Positions 1-11,527 of a stretch of DNA of 64,000 bases are shown in pieces. The notes below the pieces were generated by a model that worked only from the letters and a program-made list of their open reading frames with translations, searched no databases and was not told the origin of the DNA. Both the position numbers and the translations under genes were made by a program. The number at the start of each line of letters is the position of its first letter. The first letter of the stretch is position 1. The DNA is taken from contig OY728130.1 in assembly GCA_963277665.1 (NCBI GenBank), forward strand, positions 426,733,101-426,797,100, written 5' to 3'. This DNA is from Viscum album (Eukaryota > Streptophyta > Magnoliopsida > Santalales > Viscaceae).

Positions 1-1699
1 TTATTTTTGAATCATTGTTCATTGAGGGATTTTTCAGTTTTATTACTATTGGGATTTTCTACATAAAATAATTTATATCGATGTCTATAGTTTTAAGTAT
101 TGTTTTCTTTTTATGTGTGTGTTTAGTGAAAGGGTATTAAAGGGTAAATTAATCCCTCCATTTTTTATGTTTTTAAAAAATTAGTGTTTATTTATAGCCT
201 TTGGTGTCCAGATAATGTCATCTTAGGTTGGTATCACATCCACATCTTTACAAGCCAATGGTAGAGGTGTGGGATTTTTCATGTATATTGTTGAGACCAT
301 GAAGAAGTAGGTGAGAAGTGAAGAAGATGTATATTTTTTATTATTATAATGTTGGGTTTTTTCTAACATAATAATTAGTATCCAACTGAGGTGTTTCATT
401 ATGATTAATTTGACATGATGTTCATTCTATAATTATGCAATTATTTGAAAAACATGGATGAATTGTTGATATGGAAGAGTGGAGTTTGAATGTGTTTTAT
501 GTAAAGGTGACCCCCACATTATTTTCATAGATGAAAAAATAGAGGATAATTTATGGGAAGAGAGAATGATGACAGTTCATTGAAATTGGGATTGTTGGTA
601 CACTATAGTCTATTGAAAAACTCTTTTATAAATTGTGGTGCTTGAATAATACGTCATTGTGATATATAGAACATGACACAACATTGAAATGTAGAAACCA
701 CTTGTAAAATGATAAATTTATAGTGATTTTTTCCTAAGAGTCGTCCATCTAAGAAATAGAAAAATAAAATATAAAATGGAGGTCATTGTGGTGATGTAAG
801 GAGAGAAAATTTTGGGAAATCAATAAGGGGGTCACAACACAATGGTTTATATTAGGTTTTCATTTTTGAAAGTTTTCAAAACATATGAGAGGCTTGTGCC
901 TTGGGAATGAAATAATTATGTAGTTGTCAGATTTTTGAAAGTGTGATCTCCATGACATGTATAAATACATATTGAATGTTAATATTAATTTTATGAAATA
1001 CATAGGGGAAATATGTACTAGGTAATGGAAATTTTAGAATGGTTATTAGATTATATTGGCAATGTTGGATTAAAAAAATATAACAGTTTGTGGGGAAAAT
1101 CATGGTTAGTAAAATGGTTTCTAAAAATACTTGGTAAATGAATATGTATCCATTATCAGAATAAGTGTTATATATTTGAGAATATATGATAATGTGACAT
1201 ATATTTTTAGGTATTTATATTCAATACTCGATATTTAATTTCTCTAATCACATATACATTGACAAATAATATTTGGATATTCTAAATGATCAAAAGGATC
1301 CAGGATATATTGATAAGTATTAAATGTAATTTAAAAGATATATGTTTTAATTTTATATTCAAATTTTATTAAAAATATATATATATTATGTGAGAAAATT
1401 TGAAAAACATATTTCATTTCTGAGTAGCAATAAATAATGGATAATATAATAAAGAGATGTGTGAAGATAGTGTTAGTTGTGTGTTTAATTGAATATAATA
1501 TTTGTAGTAAACAAGTGTGGAATATTAAAAGGATTATTATATTGAGAGAAAGTGTGTAGAACAATGTGTGTAGCATAGTGTGATTATTAAGAATTTAAAA
1601 AATGATTACAGTGGTTAAATTATAAGAAGATGAAAAACACATGTTTGGTCTACACGTGTGATCAGAATAATTGGGATAAATGGTGAGGAATAAAGAATA
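1..1699. other. AT-rich intergenic DNA, no gene seen
   Basis: Strongly AT-rich sequence with stops in all six frames. The longest open frames have low-complexity Ile/Phe/Leu/Tyr composition, as expected from AT-rich non-coding DNA. I see no RNA gene, tandem array or recognisable transposon domain. It may contain the 5' part of the LTR-like repeat that becomes recognisable from about 1.7 kb. Confidence 0.6.
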
Positions 1700-2180
1700 A
1701 AATAAAAAGTTTTTTTATAAAATTAATGAGTTCATGAGGACTACTAAATTTTATAGAGACAATTATCAAATGAAAAAGTATAATCGTCACCTTAATGAAA
1801 CAAGATAAAAGTGAAACAAATTGATTGTGGTGGAAACCATTTATTCTTTTATTAGTAGAGAACATTATTTTTTATCTTGTTAACACATGTCTCTGGATAT
1901 TCCCTCCTTCTTATATCCAATGTGGCGATTCTAATGGATTGTATGGTATCAGTTGAGTTCAGTTCATACGAAAAATTATCCCTCTCATTTGATAGGTGAA
2001 CCTTGTACATCATGTTTCCATATTATTTTCTTTCCCCTGTGTGTGTGAGTCTAGCAGTGAGATTGATCACTCTAACAGGTTATAGTGTTTTATTTCATAA
2101 AAAATCATAAAATTGAAAAAATAAACATATATTATTCTTTAATTTACCCCCTCTCATTGAACATTCCATTACGTGGGACA
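1700..2180 (+). repeat. Decayed LTR-like direct repeat, left copy
   Basis: This stretch aligns by eye with 4,765-5,149 (offset about 2,970 bp). Shared landmarks are an ATCTTGTAAACA-like segment, a GTATCAGTTGAGT-like segment at about 1,948, a block with GTGTGNGATTCTA and GAAATTGATCA around 2,040-2,070, and a terminal CATTTCATGGGA-like segment. It ends in GGGACA at 2,180. The next bases contain a 10/12 match to the usual plant initiator-Met primer binding site, which is what follows a 5' LTR. The upstream boundary is not resolved. Identity is low, so the element is old. Confidence 0.45.
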
Positions 2181-2187
2181 CTTAATT

Positions 2188-2199
2188 TATTATCAGAGC
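2188..2199 (+). other. Candidate primer binding site (tRNA-iMet type)
   Basis: TATTATCAGAGC matches the common plant retrotransposon primer site TGGTATCAGAGC at 10 of 12 positions. It sits 8 bases after the end of the left LTR-like repeat and is absent after the right copy, as expected for a site next to the 5' LTR only. Confidence 0.45.
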
Positions 2200-4764
2200 A
2201 TACCATGTTTCTTATTAGGATTATAAATTTCAATTACATTGATTTAGTGGATTTTGAACTGAATTTTTTACATTTTGTCTCTCAGAATTGTATAAAAAAC
2301 CAATTCCTCTTTGTAAATTTTAAAGAGGAACTCCATATATTTTAAATGAAGTATGTTTTTATCATGGTGGTAATGAATGAATTTTTATTTCAAAAATAAT
2401 TGGAGTTATTTACCTAAGAATCATGAATGAAAATAGAATATAAGGGGAGTGATTGTTTCTAAAATAGTAGTGACTATAAGACATTTTTTACAATAAAGAT
2501 TAAAAAGGATTCAAGTGACAATTTTGATAAGAATAATGAATAATTTTTATCATGTAGTGATAAAGAGGTATATAAATATGATAGATTTAATACTGAAGAA
2601 GGAATTTAAGAATATATTCTATAAGGGTGTTGAGTTATTGAAATATAATATAAGGGAAAAGTTTGTGTCCAATTATTTTGAATTGGATAAAGAAGAAATC
2701 AGAAAGAGGGAATATGAGTTACCCCTTAATGTTAAAAATGTATGAAATTTAATCCAAAAGGAGTGGAATAAATATTAATTGTTTAATTAGAAAATGCTTT
2801 TTAAGAGAAAAATCTAAAATCTATTAATGTATATTGGATAGAGAAAAAAAGATTAAATCCAAAATCTCCAAAATAGTTTTTATAATTTCCAGAATGAAGT
2901 GGGAGATTGTTTGATTAATTGTAAGTATGTTATGGATGAAGTGATACATTAATATTGTTATAATCAATAAGTATATAGACCAAATAAACTTGAAGACATG
3001 TTAATTAAAAAATAATTGGTTTATTCCCAATCCATGTTGAGATACGTAAATAAAATAACATAAGAAAAAACTATTTAGAAGATATTTTATTTTATAAAGT
3101 CTTAACATAAATTAAAGTATACTACATTTTGTGAAGAATAAAGTTTATAAAAAAAATATCCAATAACAAAGAACATTTTTAAAGTGTTATATAGTTTTCT
3201 GTAATAAGATGTGGATTATAAAGGCTTTCATAAATATTATTTTCTGATAATTTATACTTCAGGATAGACAAGTGGTTCATAAAGAATAATTATCATTTGT
3301 AACCATTTTTCATTCTATAGATACTTGAAGAAAATGATGAGACGTTTCTGGCTTAGCAGGAGCACATTTCAATATAAGAAATTTTATGAAGGGTACACAT
3401 TAAAGGGTAGAAAAATATTGTAAGAAATAAATGTATATTATAGGGTTATGTATAATAACCCTTTTTATGACTCGGATAAAGTGTGTGAGAGAAGTGACCA
3501 ATAAGGTAATATTACCATAGTGTGTATAATAATAATTCATCTCAAAAAAATAACCAATAAGAGTCTAAACTATCTCAATTATAAGATAATATAAATAAAA
3601 CCATGAAGAATAAGAGGAATTTGAAGAAGAATAAATACGTTGTAAAAAAATTGAAATTGTGGACTCTAAAATGGTAATGTAGAGACCACAACTATAATAA
3701 GTTTTTAAAAAGTAATTGTGGCTATTATTTGTCTCTATATTATATGATGAGTAAAATATTCATAGTGGATTCCAAAGAAATTTAAAGAGAGTTAAAGTAT
3801 ATGAATCAAAATGAGGATCAACCCATAATGAAATATCATTGGATATATTTTTGATAAGCCTCCAAAATATTTGGGAGACTTATTACATGGAATTAAAATA
3901 ATTGTATAGCTACATAAATGTTGAAACCAAGATCTCTATGCTATGGATTATTCCATGGTCAATGGAAAAAATCTCTACCCAAACAAATGATTTGAGAAAA
4001 TTTCCTTTATTATGGAATTTTGGGTTGGTTTTTGATGTATTTTAGTGAGTTTGTTATCAAATAGTTTAAAAAATATCATATTTGAATCCATGGTTATTTA
4101 AAATGTCTATAACATACCTTGGTAAAGGGATATATAGCTGTGGTTTAATATTTTTATATTTTAGTCGATCTGATTATAAGGATCATTTTTTGACCCATTA
4201 GCCATCCCTAATCAATATACAATGTCTCTAATGAGATAAAAGGTGACTAACTGGTTATGGATGATCCAAATGCTCAAAAGGAGTAGATGGATGTTGATAT
4301 CTCATTGAAGGTTGTCTGAATCATTAATTTAAATTTTAAATTCAATTTTTAATGGAATGCCGTTGCGACTATGAAATATTAATTAGAACAAGGGAATTCA
4401 TTTTTTAATAATATTGAATGGATGATAAAATTAGAAATATCATTTTTAAGAGTGTTTTTGATTTGGTATTAAATAAATATAATAACATAGAAGAGATTTA
4501 TAGAACTATAAAACTGTTGTTCTAGTGAGAGGGAGTGGAAGTTTTTTTGTTTTACAATGTACATATGAATATGATTTGTAGATTTGTAAGTAGTAGAAGA
4601 AGAAGGTAAAATTCTTGGAATGTTTTTTTGATCATCACAACTATTACATGAATGAAGAATAAAAAAATACTTCACTTTTATACCTATATAGAGATGAATT
4701 GTTAGATCCCTAATATATTTCTAGGGGATAATCATTAGAGGGGAAATAATAATCCCTGACTCAA
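2200..4764 (+). mobile_element. Putative internal region of a decayed small LTR element
   Basis: About 2.5 kb lies between the two LTR-like repeats. The longest open frame (2,515-2,745, 76 codons, Lys/Glu/Tyr rich) is not recognisable as Gag or Pol, and no RT, integrase or protease motif was found. With a tRNA-iMet-type primer site it could be a Copia-type relic or a non-autonomous (LARD/TRIM-like) element. The call rests on the flanking repeats only. The stretch could also be ordinary AT-rich DNA between two solo LTRs. Confidence 0.3.
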
Positions 4765-5149
4765 AAATAGAAGACAACAACGTATTAAGGATAATAAATG
4801 TGGAAAACCTTTCTCCTTGTGTAAATAGAAAATATTTTTTATTATCTTGTAAACACTAGTAAAAGGTTTTTCCCTTCGCTTTTTTTCCACGATGGCGTCT
4901 TTAGTCAATCATATTGTATCAGGTGAGTCCAAATCATACCAAGGATTAGCCTTCACATTTTAGGTGTAAAACATATAAATTAGTTCTCCCATTTTTTTAC
5001 ATTACTTCATGTGTGCGATTCTAACTATGAAATTGATCAACTTTACATGTGATAGAGTCTGTTTTCTTATTAATTTAAAAATATGATATAAAAAAATATT
5101 TCCCAATGATTCAACTGCATCTTTTGTGAATATACCATTTCATGGGATA
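4765..5149 (+). repeat. Decayed LTR-like direct repeat, right copy
   Basis: Counterpart of 1,700-2,180. It shares the same landmarks in the same order and ends in GGGATA at 5,149, where the left copy ends in GGGACA. Similarity stops there: the left copy runs on into the primer-site-like TATCAGAGC, while this one runs into unrelated AT-rich sequence. Confidence 0.42.
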
Positions 5150-8100
5150 GCTTAGTGTATATAATTTCCCATAATCCATATCCACTAAAGGATAATGGAT
5201 GATTAAAATGATCCATTATTGATCTCACCATATTTTACAAGGTGTTATTCTTCATTTCATAAAAACCATTCCAATTATGTGTATATAGACAAGTGAGTTG
5301 AGATATTTTTTCATAGTCCTTACCATCAATTAACTATTTATTAAGATATTATTTACCATGATTAGATGAAAGTTTCATTTTCATTATACTAATATTATTA
5401 TCTACATTATTTTTTAATCCTCATCATTTTAAAATTAATTAGAGCTTTAAATTATCTATTATACTTAACTGTATCCAATTAATTCATCTATATAAGTAAT
5501 GAAGTAGGAGAACCCAAATCATTCCACTGTTGAAAATGGTTGGTATATATTTTTGTAAACTAATTCAAGATGATTTCTGGATATCTCTTCTTTACCACTG
5601 AAAAATAACTAGAACATTTTTCCTTGAAATAATTTATAACATCAATATGAGTTTCAGCTCATAATTTTCCGAAAAACCTTCATGATGCAACACATTAAAC
5701 ACTTATATTTTTATCACCAACACAATAATTCTAGAATTGGGTGTAATATAAATCATGATAATTAATATATTTATTTACATCAAATAAATAATTTTAACAT
5801 TCAAGTGTATATAAAATAACATATAAATTTTATATATCCTTATTTTTTTTCTTTAAAAAAAATTATATCTATAAACTTGATAAAATACATTTGTGTCTAA
5901 TATTTATAGAAAAATAATTTTCTCGGTAATACCCAGAAAAAATAAAATATCTCTAAGAGTAAAATCATCCAACTTTGAATTATAAGTTGGTATTAATATA
6001 TAAATAGTATATAAATCCTATCCCAATTATCTTCCAAAATATACACATATACTTTACAATATTTGAATAATAATGTGTAAGACAAAACTCGTATCTAGTA
6101 ACAAAGATATAAAACTAGAATAACTCAATTAAATTAAAAACAATGTTAATGAATAATCATGAATGTTTTTAAATATATTAAAGTTCTTGTAAAAGTTTCC
6201 CTTCTCAAAAAATGAAAATTAAATAGCCTCTTTCTTCATTCCCTCATAGTGAGGATTTATCATCATCAAATGACATTGTATATGTACCTTTTCTATTATT
6301 CTAAACTAAAGAATTATTTCCTTTCCCTCGTTCATGTTCACTATAATGATAAATGATTTAGTTTTACTTATTTTTTTATTATCTCAGATAAATATAAACA
6401 AATTTATTTTTATTATTAATTTTACTTATTTTTCCTCGTAAATTTATATTGAAAATTTAATATTATGTATAAAATGGATAAAAGTACAGTATTATTAGAA
6501 AGATTATTACTAGTATTGTATCTAATTTTCTCTTATCAGTTAATATACCCAATCATTTTGTTTTAATTATGATCCGATTATATTTGTTCTCTTAACATTC
6601 ACATGAAATGTTTATTAGTGATCTAAAATCATTATTTCATATCTTTCTTTGAATTTTTGGTATTTATGTTTAGACAACATGGTATATAAATTTTTTTCAT
6701 TAAACTATTTTGTGTATCACTTGATATCAATGAAAATATGATAAAAATCAAACAAAAAATGTGGATTATAGAAATCATAAATTTATTTCAATAATTTCAC
6801 TTGATATTAATCTTAATATTAACAAAACATAGTATAAGCATATTTTTATGAAACTATATTTTTCATCTCACATGATATCAATGTAACAAGATGCATTGAA
6901 TATCCAATTAATCATCCATGTTCTTTAGGCTCCCTTATCTTCAAAAATTTATTATCTAAGGAGGATCAACTGGTAGCGGTATTATGATATATCTGTTTTT
7001 TTATTCTTATTCTAATATATAAAAATTATTTTTCATTCATTAAAGTATATGTCAGTGATGGAATTTTATTTTTCCAAAATAGATTATAATGATAACGAAG
7101 TCATGGTGTTACTAGCCGTGAAAATAGAAAAAATAGTACATTAATAGTTAATTCTAATATTTTTAAATACATTATTGATTAATTAATATTTTATAAGTCC
7201 AAATATTTTTATTAAATCCCAATATCCCTCACTGTTAAAATTTATAATTTCAATAATGACTAATATTCCATAGGTAAAAGTTCCATATTATTATTATTCT
7301 CGTATATACTATGACCAAGTTACTACTCAAACTAATTTAAGAAGGATATTACATGAAAAAAATTAATTAGTTGAATATCTATAATCCATTTATAGGGTTA
7401 CCAGTTCTTAAAAATTATAGTTATATTTATTTAACACTTTACTCCATGTTTCATTAAGAGAACTTTCAAATTTACCACTAAATCTAATTTGGTTATGTCA
7501 ACATATAAATTTCATTAGAACTGCATGGTAGATTGATGTGCCTTCATCAGTGGTTAAAAATCAATATTTTTATTCTAAATCATGTCATGTAAGGGTTAAA
7601 TTGACAATATGTTATATATGAAAAAATTTATTTTTATAAAGAACTAGACTCTAGTAACTTAGAGCTGGTTGTTACTTTATAACATTGGCATAATATACAA
7701 ATGATTTCATCCCAAAGGACCTAATATTTTAGTAGTTCTAGTAAATTTTATAAACCTCATATTTCCATATTACATTGGAAATAAAATACAAAACATAGTT
7801 TAAGTTAATATTATGTACCTTTGAACACCATTAATGATTTCTTCTTCATATTCTAGGGAAATGAAAAAAATTGTTTTGGGTTGAAATAATTAGTAGGGGT
7901 TATAAACAATGGAATTTATAATGACAAACTAAGGTATAATCAAAATGGAAAGGTAAATAACTAAAAACACTTTATAATTAATAAAAAACTTAAGCATGGA
8001 GAATAATATGGTTGAAAGAAATGGTGATCAAATAATGAAATATAAATAATCACTTGAGGTTTAAACTTATCCATGGATGTCAAAACTATAAAATTATCAT

Positions 8101-9980
8101 AAGGACATTAATGACTATTTTAATAATGATTTAATTCATTATGAAATACATCATAATCTTACCATCTAGGCCTAGTTCTTAGAATACATATGTAAAAAGG
8201 TAAGGCATAATCTGAATACATACTGATATATCGAGGTATATAAATATCCCCACCCTTCACTTACTAAATCAAATTAATTCATCATATGAAAGGGGTGAAT
8301 AAAAATTAAATTCATAATCAACAAAAAAATTTATATTGAAAAACTAGCATATGATATTTTGATATTTTCCCCAGTTAATAAATATAACATGATCATAAGC
8401 TAACCATAAAATCATGGTAGATGATATCAAAAGAGTATGTCCTTATTAATACATAATATTCATTATATTAAGTTGACATTAATGAGAATACTCAAAATAT
8501 CTAAGGAATATTTCTTAAGGAAAATACCCTTTTCATTTTGAAAAAAAATAATATTAAAATATAAAATTGTACAAAATATTAAGGAAACATTTTTCTTTAG
8601 AAATTACATTGGAAATAGGATAATGAATCCTCAAATCATTCAGTAGTCATGATGGTGGAATATTATGTTCTTGTCGTATATGTAAAAAGATATATTATTT
8701 TCACATTATCAATAAAAAGACAAAATTACCCAATTAATAAAATGACAATATGATTCAATTTTAATTTTTTAAAAAAATTAAAACATGGGTAAAATTTTAT
8801 TTAATAAGTAAAAGTTGTGTAGTAAATTTTTTTAAATAAGATATGGATATGGTGGAAAAAGTTTCATGATCGAGTAAAAAAAGTCAATTTTTTTTAAAAT
8901 AATTAAATTTGTATCCTGAGTACTTAATGGTGTAAAAATGAAAATATATAATTTAATATATATAATTTACCAGTGGAAGAATATTTTTAATATTCAAAGG
9001 TTAAAAAAATACCCCCAGTAGAGTCATAAACATAAACAATCTCGAATAATGATGAGAATGTGAAATAAACCCTTATGGAATTGGTATCTTTTGAATCATA
9101 ACCCTCCTGAAATAAATAATTTGATATGAATATGTAAATAAAATTTATATATATGGAATCATGATATATAATACCAAAGGGTTAGTATCTACATCACCTG
9201 AAATAACCAATTGTTAAATACCACATATGTGTCATGAAAAAAAATAAAGATATATCAAAAATACTTTAAAAAGATATTAAAACTAGAATGATAGTTTATT
9301 CAATGAAAATATTTTCTGTAAAAAAATTTAATATATATAAAAAGTGTCAACTCAAAATAAAATAATTAGATGTCATTACACACATAATCTTAGAATATCA
9401 AAGAAAATGAAGAAGTGATATAACCCAATGAAAAGATATTGAGCTATGAAACCTCATAGCCAATGTATAACTAATCACATACATTATCTTTATTTGTAAA
9501 TAATAAAATTATTTGGATTATTAAATTTATTAATAATAATTTTCAATTTTAATTTTCCTTTTATTTTATTTATTACCATATTTTATTTAATTACTTAATC
9601 AATTAAGTTCATGTCATTCATTTTAGTGATATTCATTTCATATATCCAAAACGACATTAATAGGTTGACAATAGTAACATGGATGATTATTACATAATAT
9701 CAAAAATAATAATCAATAAATAATTATGATTTTAAAAAATTAATTATAATTTTAAAAACAAACACGAAACATGGTTATGAAAAATGAACTACGTTACAAT
9801 AATGGGGACATTAAGCTCTATGTTCACATGAGTAACATTTCAATTTTTCAAAGAGAAGGATGAATAGAATGTATGAATTATTTTCTAACTCCATAATTAT
9901 AATTATATCATAAATTAAATATTAATTATTTAAATAAACATATATTTTTAAACAGTTTGTTTTTTAATGTAAAACTAATC
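5150..9980. other. AT-rich intergenic DNA, nothing recognised
   Basis: Nearly 5 kb of very AT-rich sequence with no long open frame on either strand and no motif I can assign to a transposon, RNA gene or repeat family. It may include heavily decayed retrotransposon sequence, because the next interval carries a motif otherwise confined to Tekay-type LTRs. Confidence 0.5.
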
Positions 9981-10215
9981 AAATCCCTTTGTGGAGATGG
10001 TAGTCCACACGTACGCATGGACGACATTATCATTTTTAAATGGATGGAATAGAAACTGATAATATGATATATTAACTTTTAATTATGACAAATATTTCAT
10101 TAATATGATATATAAACATTAAATCCATCATTATCATCATTCTTTAGAGGTAATGAGGGAAAATTAATTACAACAGTTCACGAGTTAGTAGTCCACTGTA
10201 CACACGACTGATAGT
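9981..10215 (-). repeat. Two copies of the chromovirus-LTR motif
   Basis: GGAGATGGTAGTCCAC (about 9,997) and GAGTTAGTAGTCCACTG (about 10,182) match, on the minus strand, the recurrent motif of the Tekay-type LTRs at 41-61 kb (core GACTACCGCCTCC). The first copy is followed by ACGTACGCATGGACG, closely resembling ACGTACGCATGAACG at 49,317 in the nested chromovirus LTR. The spacing between copies (about 190 bp) also matches. I infer a decayed minus-oriented chromovirus LTR here, with ends I cannot place. Confidence 0.45.
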
Positions 10216-11522
10216 TCCTTTTCACATTTGATTGAGGAGGAGTTAGATATATAGTATTATATAAACTTAAAATCATATAATTGTATTTATTATACTAATT
10301 TTAATATTTTATAATTATCTAATAAAATTTTAATGTGGTAGAAGACGAAATAAAAATAAAACATTTAGTTAAAGGCTATACCTATTCTTCAGAAAACCTT
10401 TAATACCTTACACACCAAGACCCATAAAGATGATTCTATTTTAGTAATAATCCCCTTATAATGTGTTAATGGTTTTTTGGATGTTATTGGTTCATTTATT
10501 TTCCAAATAAAGTGGTTCTGGATGCGTCAATAATAGAGAGAAAGGGGTATCAATTTATGATGTGCAGAGAGGTATTCTTGGGATCTCTTAAAGTATCCAG
10601 TTAATAAAAATTAATTTTCATGTTACAATGGGCCCAAATTTATATCAATATAATATTAGATGACTATTAGTCAACATAATCTCATCCCATTAAAATTGGA
10701 CAATTTTAGGTGATGTTTTCACCGTTATAGGTTTATTTTAACCCTTCATTAAACTGCATGATGATTACTCTGATTACAAGGTTTTTTAGATTTTAGGGGT
10801 CATGATAGTTACTATAAAATAAAAATTATCCCATAAATAAAAAATGGTTGATATTTTTAAACATATTTCAATCACGTTGAAAATGATAGGTTTTTTTAAA
10901 AATTAAATCATTTAATAAATTATTATTTATTATAAAATATCATTAATGTCATTTTTTGTAACTATTTTTTAAATTTGACTTTGAGAACAACATAAATGTA
11001 AATTAATTTCAATATTATCATTTAAAACATCCCATAATAGAAATTTTTATCTAAAAATTTCATGTAATACAATTATTCATTCAAATTATATTACTTTTTA
11101 TTTTTTTAGAGTCATTTATTTTATTATTTCGTTTAATTGAATAACTACTATATTGGGGTAGCATAATCATTTAAGGTATTTATATAATATATAAAAATTA
11201 GAAATATATTACTATTAAAAGAAATAATTTATCTTTAATATAAATGTTTACATTTGAAAATAATTTGTTTTTACCCACGATACAAAATATTATAGATATT
11301 AAAATCAGGATTGTGACTTTTTTCACTAATATATTTTAATCAAATGTATAAAGGAAAAAATAAAAGACATATGGAACTATGTTTCCATATTATGAAAAAT
11401 GTTATGAAAATGGCTGAACTCCACACATACAAGGAGAGAATAAGAATGTTTAAGTTTAATATTGTAGTCATTATTACATTATTTTTAACCATAATTACCA
11501 GATTTACCCAATCTATGTTAAT
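10216..11522. other. AT-rich DNA, no gene seen
   Basis: No recognisable coding sequence. The 66-codon open frame at 11,344-11,544 runs across the boundary of the giant retrotransposon and has no recognisable features. It may be the remainder of the decayed LTR whose motifs lie just to the left. Confidence 0.5.
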
Positions 11523-11527
11523 AATAT
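11523..11527. other. Target-site duplication, left copy (AATAT)
   Basis: AATAT directly precedes the first base (TGTCTC...) of the left LTR and recurs at 36,424-36,428 directly after the last base of the right LTR (...CCCTACA). Five bases is the usual duplication for Ty3/gypsy integrases. A chance match is possible because the target is AT-rich, but it falls exactly at both LTR termini. Confidence 0.75.

Noticed and set aside
1946..1957. TGGTATCAGTTG as a primer binding site
   Set aside because: The corresponding sequence is also present in the right repeat (about 4,916), so it lies inside the LTR-like unit. The site at 2,188 fits better.
2515..2745. 76-codon ORF possibly encoding Gag of the small element
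   Set aside because: Composition fits AT-rich random sequence, no zinc knuckle or Gag motif, and no continuing frame.
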